From: Symsagittifera roscoffensis
Taxonomy: Eukaryota > Xenacoelomorpha > Acoela > Convolutidae
NCBI RefSeq assembly: GCF_963678635.1
Contig: NC_087067.1
Location: forward strand, 36,464,686 to 36,528,685
DNA length: 64,000 nucleotides
Direction: 5' to 3'
Part shown: positions 25,037 through 36,600 of the stretch, piece after piece
Layout: every line of letters starts with the position of its first letter
Numbering within the stretch: the stretch's first letter is position 1
The notes under the pieces: generated by a model
The model's database searches: none
What the model was told of the DNA's origin: nothing
What the model saw: the letters and a program-made list of their open reading frames with translations, nothing else
Program-made: the position numbers and the translations under genes

Positions 25037-28000
25037 AAAAAAAATTGATTGTTTCAAATATCTTTAATTCAGTAATTTTTTCCGCTTTGGTCAAGAAGAA
25101 CTTTCTAATAACGCCTAAGAGACTTGGAATGATGCTTTAAACAGTTAGACATTTGCGAATTTTAAAAGTAGTTCTCTTTAAAGCTATCATATAAGAGTAG
25201 TAGTAGTAGTAGTAGTTCGAAAAACGAAAAATTTTGTAACCCGGAAAAAAAAGAATTTTCTATTGGAGAAAAGGAATAAAGTAAAGTATAAAAGTAAGCA
25301 CTTTACAAAAGTGAATCACTGAGAGAGTGCCTCCAAAGTACAGCCATTATTTCTTCGCTGAACTGCAAGATCCAGTCTCTGTTTAAGATGTTTAAGAGCG
25401 AGTTTCTCACCTGTCGCGTCCTTGATCTTACCTGCAAAGTCTTTGATGAATTCAATCGATGTTCTCCCAATCCCGCCTAACGTTTCTATGGCTATGGGTT
25501 CAAAAGTAACAGTTGAAGGGAGATCCGAGTAATGATTCTTTTTTCGCTCTTCGGCTTCAGAAGCAGCGCTGGAGCCAGGAATGATCCCTAGATGCACATT
25601 CGAGTTAGCCAGTCGGCTAATGCATGTGAAATCCCACCCTAGAACCCGTTCTCTAGACCAAGGCGTCAGAGTCAGCCCATCAGGTCTTCGACCATCTTTA
25701 CGTAATAAACCTACTGGTTCAAGAGAAGATGGGTAGCCTGCTGCTTTAATTGCTTCTTATATAAGAACATAGCAATTAGTATGCCTGGTGAAACGGTGTT
25801 TGATCTTTGGACACACTAGTGCATGATTTCCGTCAGTGTGTGCCATTCCACCGGATTGGCACCATCGAAGATCGCATCCTTCGACGGAAGAAAACGGACA
25901 AAATGACGTTAAAGACGAATTCGTGATGAAAACGAGGGTAGGAATTTTCTGGAATTCACAATTTTTATAATTTCGATTTTCAGCAGATTATTTCTGAGAA
26001 AAGAGGGAACGGCCATTTTGACCAGAAAACGGGATAAGAACACAACGAACGAGAACATCGAACGAACAAGTCAAGAAAAACAACAGCAAAAAACGGAGTA
26101 ACTATCATGACTATCACACACAAAAAGGCAATTAACTGAGGCAGGTAAGAAGAAAGGAGGCTTCAGTGGGACAGCCGGAGTAGATCTGTACCCTCTCGTG
26201 CCACGAGATTGAGGAGATAAGATTGTTATCTCAGGAGGAGAACGGAATATGAGGTCTGGTGCCCAGAGACTCAGTAGACTGTAATATACACTTTTTAGCT
26301 GCTGTGATCCCCTGAATGGTTGAATTAACTTCGGTTTTATATAGTCTTTCAGAGCATGATTAGCTAGGAAGAGGAAAAGATCAATCCATCCCCAATGGAT
26401 TTAGTATTTTACTGTCACTAAAAACATAGTAAATATTGGATTTTGAGCCGCGTTTTTAATGGTAGTCACGTATTCTGGAGATCCGAGAACCAGCTATGGG
26501 CAACGAAAGCTGGTCAAAGGTCGTTTGACTGATGGCCTAAAAATGGAAACTTTTCACTTAGCCCTAAACAGACCAGAAAACTAACTGGCTAGGTTTAGAC
26601 GGTGAAAAACGAGTAGAATTAAGGTGCGTTTCTTTGCTCCGTCACTATGCAGTGTTTGGGCGAATGTTACATAAACGTTTTTATGGCGCTCCTGTGTGGG
26701 CCTGTTAAAGGCATGACAATCATAATCAGCAAACGTTTCAGTAACTAACACTCCGCTCCGGGCGTATTACCGAATTAGAGGCCTTAAGATCTTGTATGGT
26801 ATTAGGCGGGAGGTACCGACCCTCCACCTCTTACGATTTAGCTTTTTAACTTAGTTAAGACCAAAAATTCCGGGGCCGGAGGGTTAGGTGGGAAGTCATG
26901 AGCCCGCTTGTCACAAGGCCCTGGGACCAAAAATAATGAAAGAGAAACCGTAAAACAAAAACGGAGGATAAGCAACAAAAAAGCCAAAAACAAATTTATT
27001 TGAAAATAAAAAAGTACAAAAACCCAAAAAAAATTCAAAAACAGTAAAAAATGTAAAATGACAGTTTATGTACAATTTCCAGACGAGATGTGATCTGACC
27101 TTCCTACTTGTTGTTGTTTCAGATTAATTTATATCATTTCTGATCGAAGAATTGAGTGTTTTGGTGGTTGACTAGGTACCCTCCCTTGAGTGTTGTTTGA
27201 GTATTTAAACACGTTAATGATAACTTTGCCGGTGACTGGAGGGTAGGTGGCAAGCTGAAAGACGTGTTCCAGACTCAACAAGAGGCAACAGGACAACATC
27301 CACAACGACTGCTGGGTATCGTTAACACAGTTTTGGTATCGTTCGGGTTTTATTTCAATAAAACTTAAGTGGTGGGGGGCACAATTGGCGCGGTCCGATT
27401 GCACCCTCCATTGATTGCGAATTTCCGAGTTAAAGGTCCTAAGTCGGGTGTTTTGGTGTAAAGGAGGGTATAGTAATATTGATTATCGACTACTAATAGG
27501 TTATTATCTTTATTAAATATTACTTATCTCCCATTTGGAATTACTCTATGAGTATAAAAAATAAGTCATAACTGACGAATTATAAGTTTGACCGGTTTAT
27601 TTCTCAAAAACGGGAATAAGTTCTGTTTTTGCAATTATTTCAAATAATTGAAAGATTAAATTTCTAATTGTCTCAAATTAAGCAGTGGATAAAGTAAATT
27701 CTTTTCTATTCGGTTCCAAAGCAAGCTATTGACTTAAAAATAATTTAATAAGAAAATGCGCTTGGTTTTTTTGAGTTCAACCACTTTCAATCTTATAGTT
27801 TCACTTAAGTGAAACATTATTCAAACTTTTTTTATACTTTTCAGGTTATCAATTCCAGAAAAAAAAAGATTTGAATCTAGGTCTTTTTAAGTTTCACCTG
27901 AAAACAAAAAGATGCAAGTGAGGCTTAATCAATAGTATGCATTAGGAAAGCTCGTTTATTTGTCAAGCCTTATAAACCGACAAAATTCCGATAAGTCCAA

Positions 28001-28268
28001 GTACTTTTGAGACCTAAAATAAATAAATTGATTTTTAAACTGAGAGATCTTAGATTTTGTTAGATTACTCAGAAGAAAGTGGCCGTGAAAAAGCACTGGT
28101 ATAGAATGCTGATAAAGTTGTTGATTAGGAGAATATTAAAACTTGATTCAACATGATCCATCATAGAAGTACATAACTGAACCCAATAGTACTCCTCAAA
28201 GATGTAGGGTAATACTTTAAAGATGAATTACTAATTCGAGTTTTCAACTATGCAAGCTTTAGGCATTG
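25037..28268. repeat. Array unit 8 (last)
   Basis: 3232 bp. Private TAACTGACG near 27571. It ends at the regular unit boundary, after which unrelated sequence (CAATTTGTATCAG) starts. Confidence 0.95.
25316..25756 (-). pseudogene. Retroelement endonuclease C-terminal fragment, unit 8
   Basis: Open frame identical in protein to unit 1 over the last 93 residues. Confidence 0.75.
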
Positions 28269-29063
28269 ACAATTTGTATCAGATTGATTGGAAAAAGTTC
28301 CATCTTTTAATAAAATAGTCAATCCCAAATTGTTGGCAGTATCGGTTCGGTGACCTTGAGCTGCAGAAAAAATTTTCAATTAGATATTCTTTTCTGCGTT
28401 CTTTTTTGTTTCTTTCACGTTCTCATCTTTAGAACATCTTTATTTATTTCTTGTAATGGACTCAATACTGTGCATGGTAATTCTGAGTCATTCTTTGCTA
28501 TGAGTTTCTCACACGGCTCGTCGTGAGCTGTCTCAGTGGAAGAAGTTTTCTATCCAATTACTTATCCAAGGAATTGAGAGCTGTAGTTTTGATTTCATAG
28601 TTTGGTTTTCGTTTGCCATTTTACAGCCTCTGTAATTTTTAAATAAAAATTTTACAATAATTAGGCTCATAAAAATGATTTTGAAATAAATTTGAACACA
28701 TGTATATCAATAACATTTTTCCAAAAAATGAGCGGAAAAGTCTGAGAAAGTTTTTCGTTGGTATGTTCCAGTCAACTCGCGGGTCTAGTTTAAAAATTAA
28801 TTTCGAGATTTTTTGTCAGTCTTGCTACCGAGTAACCAAAAAATTCCTTTTTTGCCCTAGAAGGCAATACAAGAAAGATCGAACTGAAAACAAAAACGTT
28901 GTTTTCAGAAAATTTTGAACCATTGATCTTTCTATAAAAATCAGGCCTTATTTCCAGAATACTTTGAGCAACATAAAAAGAAAAATAAAATTAGTTCTGA
29001 AAGCTTACCTCCGGGCGCTCCATGATTTAACTTGGATCAAGTTAACATTCCCTCCGGATGGTC
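28269..29063. other. Right flank of array, no gene seen
   Basis: About 800 AT-rich bases. A segment near 28317 (CCAAATTGTTGGCAGTATCG) resembles the terminal repeat of the small element at 29935-30151. No convincing exon was found. Confidence 0.5.
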
Positions 29064-29473
29064 AAGGGCGGATCTAGGATTTTCTCGAGGGGAGGGGAGG
29101 ATTTTCATAACAAACTTTCGAAATTTTTGTCTACTTTTTTTAGGTCGACCAAATTGATTATCTGAGCTCTCCTAAAGTATTAAAAAGACCGTGTTTGGGT
29201 AAATTTATCTGCGCCACGGGCAAAATTTTGAAAATACAGGACAAAAAAGCATTTTTAGGAACTTTTTGGACAATTTTTGACCAAAAAGTTGCGCTTTTTC
29301 GGCGCGCGCTTTCTCCTCAAAATATGTATATATTGGCGCCAAATTTTTAGGGTCCGTCACCAAATATGGATATCTCTAAATAGTACAAAGGGGGACCCTT
29401 TGGTTCGGCAAGGGGTCAAATCCCTGAGGGCGAGGCGTCCGCTCCAATCCCCCCCCCCCTTAAATCCGCCCCT
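29064..29473. mobile_element. Small inverted-repeat element (MITE-like), about 410 bp
   Basis: The left end AAGGGCGGATCTAGG and the reverse complement of the right end, AGGGGCGGATTTAAGG, form imperfect terminal inverted repeats. The bases just outside are CGGATGGTC (29055-29063) and CGGATGGAC (29475-29483), a candidate 9-bp target duplication with one mismatch. The interior has no transposase, only short spurious frames. It is probably a non-autonomous DNA transposon, superfamily undetermined. Confidence 0.55.
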
Positions 29474-29591
29474 GCGGATGGACCACATTAAGACATTACA
29501 CCCAGCTTTTATTTGGATTGAATTTGCTAAGCGTTGCATGTATGTAAAGTACTTGATTATTCTGAAAATTTGAACTTAAAACCAACTTAAA

Positions 29592-29656
29592 ACCAAGTTA
29601 ACATCCCCTCCCCGAAACTGTTTTTTTTTGGAGGGGGGTGCAGATATTAACTTGGT
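29592..29656. repeat. Inverted repeat with C-run/G-run arms
   Basis: ACCAAGTTAA (29592-29601) is perfectly complementary to TTAACTTGGT (29647-29656). Inside are CCCCTCCCC and GGAGGGGGG blocks that extend the pairing imperfectly. Related AAGTTAAC sequence lies near 29040. It may be the palindromic remnant of a small transposon. Confidence 0.5.
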
Positions 29657-29934
29657 CTAAATAGTTATCAAGAAACAATACCAAAAGTTAACTTCTGGAA
29701 CAAGTTCTGTAATACTTTGAGTACTCGATTTCTATCGATGTTTAATCAGACAATGCATTGAAAGTTGGTCAATATTCGCTTGTAAGCACACAAATTGAAA
29801 ACGCATGGTTACTTTTCGTGGTTAAATTGCTCGGCAAACTGATTGACAATGTTTTCTGTCATCAAACTACGCATTGACTGATTCTGTGCCTTAACATCCT
29901 ACACCAAAAATTAGCTTCACCTTCTCACAATTAT

Positions 29935-30151
29935 AGTTAATGCCAAATTGTTGACAATATCGGTGACCTCGTGGAATTTAATCGGTCAAAAACTATAGCA
30001 TCTTAGGTTAATTAGTTTTTTAAGACAAGGTTTTTATGAAAGGAAATCAGTGAAAAACAGAAATCCGACGTCAAAATGAGCAGTTTGAGGTTAATCAACT
30101 TCGTTCAGATTCGTTGACCGAAAAGATGTTGCCAACAATTTGGAATTAACT
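29935..30151. mobile_element. MITE-like element, about 217 bp
   Basis: AGTTAATGCCAAATTGTTG at the left end pairs with CAACAATTTGGAATTAACT at the right end with one mismatch, giving terminal inverted repeats of about 19 bp. There is no coding capacity. A single related end occurs near 28317. Confidence 0.5.
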
Positions 30152-30621
30152 GAGAAGATCAAACCAAAACAAGTGAAAAACTACTCGTAAACTTTGTTTG
30201 TCCAAACATTGAGTTGAACTCGCAACATCATAAAAGTTGCAGCGATTGAAAAACCTGGAATGTTCAGGAACAAAACAAGTCTTAGCTTACAAGAAAATCA
30301 TTTTGTGAACGTTATCTTTCTATTCAAACTTTTCTGAACACGTACTATTTGGTTTCAAACACGTACTTTTGATGATAAAAGTTGTTTAAATAAAACTATG
30401 AAAAAATTGAATGAGAAAAACAAAAATTTTGCAAAATCTCGATACTTGTATTGTTCATTGTTACGAAATTTGTTTTGATTTAATGTTACCAATCACGAAA
30501 ACATCAGAACTCTATCTCAATTCCATTAAAAGTTAATTGCTGCCAAGAATAAGGACAAAAGATAAATCATCGAACCGAAACTCAAGCCCAAAAACAGGTA
30601 AACTGATTTGGTTGAAGCGAG
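30152..30621. other. Upstream region of the CNNM-like gene
   Basis: About 470 AT-rich bases before the start codon, with no recognisable core promoter element. It should include the 5' untranslated region, whose start cannot be placed. Confidence 0.4.
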
Positions 30622-33600
30622 ATGGAAGGCAATTTAACGTGTGAAGTTGAGAGTGCGAGTGAAGTAAACTGCAATGGAACGCTGTTCAGTTCAGCCGACC
30701 AATCAGAAGACATGATTGAGCCATTCAGTCTCTACTTCTGGATCTACCTGGGCATATATGTTGGACTCGTCATATCCGCTGGTAAGTGAGCATTTATTAC
30801 TCTTTAAGGTCATTGTAACCCGGGATTGAAGCAAGCTGTTGTTTGGCTCGAGGCCCGCGACGCACATAGCTTTGAAAGTAGCATTGCATTTTTTCCTAAC
30901 ATTAAATATGAAGCTGGGTTGCAAAAGTCAAGTAATAAGAAACATTGGTGGCGCCGGGCGAGAAGACGATGTTCTTCTCGGTCGAGAAAGTCGTGCCGTT
31001 TTCTAGTGCAGATGTCTGATCGCGAAAGTCGAAAAGTGCCACTTTCGTGTCACGGAAGTCTGAAAAGGTCGAACTTTGATCGCTTAAGTCTGGACATAAA
31101 CTGTGGAACTCAACCCAGGTAGACTTCGCTCGGCATTACTTGCTTGATCAAGCATAATTTTCATTGATATATTTCGCTACGTAGGAAACTGTCACTTGAA
31201 AAAATGAAACGTCAGATGAATCTATGCCTCTTTTTGCACAGGCATACATAAATCAAATCATCTGCATATTGGATCGTATCGTTTTAATTTGAGGTCTCGC
31301 TTCTGGGCTGACTTTGGGTCTCTTATCTCTCGACACCACCATCCTTCAAGTGATCTCTCGTGGCTCCTCTGACGAGAAAGAGAGAAAGCAAGCCAAGGCC
31401 CTCCTTCCCCTAGTGAAGAGACACCATCTTTTGTTGGTGACTCTGTTGCTGACCAATGCGGCTGCAGTTGAGTCTATGCCGGTGTTTCTGGATCGACTGG
31501 CTGGTCCTGTGACAGCAGTTTTGGTATCAGTCACTGCTGTGCTGTTGTTCGGAGAGTAAGTTCAGCAGACCAAATTAAGGCAATGCATATTAGGGAAAAG
31601 ACCTACATACAAGATGTGTGGCTCTTTACGGTTAACCGTTGTAGTTCGCCTGCTTAAGAGCTACAAGCAGTTTTGATTACTTTTGCTTCCTCGCCCACAT
31701 GTAACGATGACGGATCATTATGGGCACCTAGGACCTCTGATTTCTGCGTACTTTCATTTGTTTTAAGGTAATCGTTTTTTTAAGTTTTGGATTGTGTTAA
31801 ATGATTTAATCTATTCTACCAAAAACTTCAAAATTTCAATCAGCCAGTCTTATGATTCAGTTTTATGATCAGCCAGTCTTATGAGTGAAATAAGTACTTA
31901 AAGTCCAGAACTCTGGCTTTAAATAATAAAAAGTTATGTCTGTAGTTGCGAGTGGAGCTTAAGATTATCACAATGAGTTTTGTTTTAGAGTAATCCCTCA
32001 AGCAGTATGTTCTCGTTTCGGAACTGCCATCGGATACTACGCTAGACCGTAAGTCACAGCTCTTGTTTTCAAATCCCCCACTCTGTGGTTGATATTGATT
32101 TATACGTAGTCCTTCTATAATTTAGCAATCCAAACATTATTGTTACACCTAGTTGCAAATAGAGTGCCTATCGTTTGTTTTCAGACTGGTGTACTTTTTG
32201 ATGGCTGTGACCTTTGTGATTTCCTGGCCCCTCGCCAAGATACTGGACTGTATTCTGGGACACAACCATGGCACCTACTACAAGCGAGGCGGTAAGTTCA
32301 GTTCACTTAAATCACACTCAAAATAGATACCCGACGAAACTCCTCGTATCTCCAGGCAAAGCTGATATCGGGATAACCTTGGGCGTCAAATAAGGACTGT
32401 CAAGACAGAGGCGTCTCAAATTGGTATAATTTGTCCAGTGGGATCTCCCTAGATAATTTTCTATTTAAACGAATATATAATTACTATAAATACAAAAAAA
32501 GCTCAAAATTGTACAAAAATTGGAAACTGGAACCTGTTCATTTTTAGCTTGCATTGATTTTGAACTTGGATAGTTTTTAGAGTCGGAGCTGTAATTTTTG
32601 AAATAGAGTTATGAAAGTTTAGACGATTGATAAATATATTCTGACAAGTCACTTATCTAGTTCGAAATCAATTTCTCAAAACCCAGTGTTAACGAAAGCC
32701 AGACTCTAAACCTTAACTTTTACGCTCTTATCACGTTTCTTTTCTGCAGAACTGGGTGCTCTGGTGGACATATTAGCAGATGACAATTCTGAAAATCCAG
32801 AGCCACTCTCACAAGACGAGAAGTCCATCATCAAGGTACACAAAAATGCGTAAAATTATGGTGCAATGAAAATAATTGCTCCCTAGAGCAGTTTATTGTG
32901 AAAGTATCATGATGTATAAGATTGTAAATTTTATCTAGGCTTCAGAAATTTTTTTTGTGAAAAACAACAGAAGACCGAAGCAAAAATTTTGTATTTTGGT
33001 TTTCATAATCTACTAATTGTGTTTTGATTTTCACTATCTGAGATCAAGTCCGACAAGACAAAGTATAAAATTTTTGAAAGTGAAAACAAAAGTTTAACAA
33101 GACTGCTCGTATACCAGGGCAAAGTCCTGAGTGTTCCGACTGTCCTTCAATCCGTATCGATTAGATTTGGGAAAAGAAAACATTAAAAAACTATCAATTT
33201 TGGACAACATCAATGATCAAGTGTGAAAATTCAATTTACAAAATAATACGACCGATTAGTTTAGGTAGCATCAATTCATTTTGGAACAATTTTGTTGCGC
33301 GGGATAAGTCGTCACGTATAAGTTGTTCGCATTACGCCTTCATGATGAAAGAAATCTTCAAAGCGCGCATGGTCGTATTGACAATTTAGAGCCTGGTCAT
33401 ATTGGCAATTTTCAAATACCCAAAACTTTCGGAGGTAAAATATATTTTGAATTTGATTTCGGGAGGTGATATCTTTGATGAGACATAAAATTTATTTGCT
33501 TAAAACGATTATTTCGATCACCGAAAATTGACTGATTGAATATAAAAAACCTTACCAAGCAAATATGCCGTTTCTTTTCTCAAAATCTAGATCAATAAAA

Positions 33601-36600
33601 AATTCATAGAACAAAAAATAGAATAAAAAATGAGATATTATTATTGACAACGCTCTTGCATATCAAAAGCATGTAAAATAAATACTCAAACAAGTCTGCC
33701 CCGAGTCTTCCGATTGCAATTTAGGAGTAACTTCTTCGGAGTAACTTAATTCAAAGTATTTGAAGAATTTTATAGAAAAAATCAAAACTCCAAAATTGTT
33801 TTGAGGTTTGTTAACATTGCACCACACACTATGTAAGAATCCTAAATATAAAATTTTGCATATAGCAAAATACTGAATAGACCATGGAGCATGCCTCGTT
33901 AATTTTCACCTATCGGCCAAATTGCAATATTTAAATCCATATAAATTTACCACAAAAAATTCGGGTTGAAAAATTGAATTTTGCCTAGAGAACAAAAACC
34001 AACCCGAGCTAAAAATTCTGTCGTTTTCTGCGAAAATAATCGGAGAAAAAGTAATTACGAATAAAAGCCGAAATTAACATTAGAGAAAATATCCAAAAAT
34101 GGAATAGAAGACTTCAGAAGAAATCTAAATAAGGATAGCCGGTTTCTGTGGAAGTATATAAATTGAATGACCTGCATTTTGCGGCGAAAAAAAAGTTTAA
34201 AAACGTCCCAACTCTTTAACAGTTTTTCTATCGCTAATTCAAATCTATATTCAAGCAAATTTTTTAAAAAACTGCGAGCAGTGATATAATTGATAAAAGA
34301 TTTTAATTCCGTTTTTTTTACACGCAGCAACTTTTTGTTTCTGATTAGTAGAATCAGTTTTAGTATCTGAAAATCATTCATTTACATCTGCGAAAAAAAA
34401 TCATAAAAACTTTCCAGCGCCCATTATTAGAATTTGAGTAATAGTTTTGATTCGGAGCGTTTTACTACTTCCTGAAATAATCTAATAAAACAGTTTACTT
34501 TCAGAATTTAAACGTCGCTGGAACTTATGGGCATGTATTATCCAGGGTAATTGTGTAGTGAAACAAACACAAAAAATTATATGGGCGGCCAAATTATCTG
34601 CCTTGTGATTTCTAAGCGGATCCGCAAGTTGAACGCGCTTTTTGATCTTTTTTTGATACTTTTCTTTGATTGTTCCGACAAAACGTTACCATGTCCAAGA
34701 ACTTTTCTCTGTATGCCAGAGAGCTACACACAGCAAATTGTGCAGAGTTTGGCCAGCTATCCAGGGCACAGTATGACCACCTAAGTTTATAGGTTTAAAA
34801 TTAATTACACAAAAAACTCAATTTTGTTTTTTGTTTGTTGAAATTCTAGTATAAAACTTCCATTCATTAAAATACACTATTCGTACAATTTTAATATGTT
34901 GAAACATTAATTCATAGAGCTATCTGCTTATTAACATTTAGCTCATTAATTTTTATATTGACCACAGAATATCTACAAATATCAGATTATTTATGAATAT
35001 CCCTAAACTAGCCGGTTTTTTTAATAGACAGCTTTACCCAATTTTCAATTATTTTTGTTTTAGATTTTGTCGTAAATTGTTGTAAATTTTTGTGCAAGGA
35101 GCCATGGTATATTCATTTTTTTGATGAAATTGTAACAAAAAATTTAGACAATACTGCTCGTATCAGGGCAAAATCCTGAATGTTTTGACTGCACTTTAAT
35201 TTCTATGGATTAGTTAAAATGAAAAAAAAAACGATAAAAATTTCAAAAAAATGAAAAACGTTCAAAAAATGTAGTTGCACAAAGGTATGTAATTTGCTTG
35301 TAGCAAATTATTAAATAGACCAAAGAGCATGCCTCAACCCAAATCAGAATATAACTTCATAAATAACTTAAAAATGATCAAAATGATCACGAAAAATGAT
35401 CACATTATCGTTTTAAATTTGAGCTCAAGACAACAATACCTTTCGAATGATATAGAAAAAACCGCCAAAAATCGCTAGTTAAACAATCAAATTTTGTCTA
35501 CAGAAAAAAAATCACCCTGAGCACAAATAATCCGTCATTTTTTTCGAAAAATAGTTGGACCAAGATAATACAAGAAACAAATAATAGAACAAGAAATTAC
35601 TTTTTTTTCTTTAAGACAATGCAACCAGGCCATTTATTCAGCAGGAATATTAAAATTGTTCAATGTTTTACGCAGAGTCGTTTGCTGCGCCTCTCGGTAG
35701 GATTTACAAAGGAAATAACAAAAAGTGCGAGGAAAAACTTATGAGCATTGTGATCCTTTTCAAAGCGCTTGCAAAAAAAAGCGTTTTTTTTTTCAAAGTT
35801 TTATTTAACCGTGAAGCGACCAGCACAGATCCTGTTTGGCCTCGGACTCTTGATTATTCGATTTTAATGATTGATTTTTAGGGTGCTCTATTGATGCGTA
35901 ACAAAGCAGTGGGCGATGTGAAGTACACGAGTCTGCGGGATGTTCACATGTTAGACTATGACTCAACATTCGACCAGGACACCGTTAATTATGTAAGAGA
36001 GTTCCGAACCTTAAGCTTGTCAAAAACTGTGAAGTGGAATTAGACGAACTGTTTTGAAAAAAAAACAGCCTTTGCCCTGGACTTTTCCTGTAATGCATAT
36101 TGGTGTTTTGGGCTAGGTAACTTGTTTTCAGTTATCTGATTGGGTAATTGCTTTAAGAAGTATCTTCTCATTTGCAGTTTGACATATAATACTTTTCAAC
36201 TTTTTGAAACTCATCATGATTCGCTGCTTTGGTTCTCTTTTTAATTCATTTGAGTTTCTGTCCCTCAATTGTTTCAGATCATCAATTGTGGCCACTCTAG
36301 ACTGCCACTGTTCAGCAAGAGGAGGACCAATCTCCAGGGTCTCATCATCACCAAGCGACTCATAGGGTGTGACCCCACTGCTAACATTCCCATGCGAGAC
36401 CTCAAACTCTACAGGTATGAACAGATCAAAAACACTTCGCTTTCTTATCAGGCCAAGATTGGTTATTTTGGATCGACCCTACAAGGCATTTGTTTTTGGG
36501 GTCCAAGTGAATTCTCAAGGAACCAACAACAATTAAAAATGCTTGAAAAAATAAAAACTGAAAAAATTAGTGGTGGATGATGGTAACAAATATCTCAATA

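Larger units (their letters stand above)
2407..28268. repeat. Tandem array of eight 3.23-kb units
   Basis: Eight head-to-tail copies of a 3231-3235 bp unit. Each begins with an A-run followed by TTGATTGTTTCAAATATC and ends CTTTAGGCATTG. The left flank ends in an A-run at 2407-2415, and the right junction (28268/28269) falls exactly at the unit end, so the array holds an integer number of complete units. Copies differ by scattered substitutions and 1-3 base indels. Each unit contains a (GTA)n stretch (2568-2587 in unit 1), a minus-strand retroelement endonuclease fragment, hairpin-dense sequence and perfect palindromes. No gene that would explain the amplification, such as an rRNA, snRNA or histone gene, was recognised. 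Alternatives are a satellite built on a truncated retroelement, a rolling-circle product, or assembly over-expansion. Confidence 0.95.
32836..35881 (+). other. Long intron 5 of the CNNM-like gene
   Basis: Three kilobases, much longer than the other introns (about 140-1130 bp). It is AT-rich and holds two copies of a dispersed repeat (33103-34054 and 35154-35562). Short open frames here have no recognisable motifs. Confidence 0.7.

Noticed and set aside
2407-28268. Array as rDNA, snRNA, 5S or spliced-leader gene cluster
   Set aside because: None of the conserved segments of these RNAs was recognised in the unit on either strand.
2407-28268. CRISPR-like reading of the regular repeats
   Set aside because: The repeats are 3.2 kb and contiguous, without short repeats and unique spacers, in a eukaryotic context.
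34055-34381. Minus-strand frame of 108 codons in the CNNM intron
   Set aside because: AT-rich, hydrophobic/lysine composition without motif, inside a repeat-bearing intron.
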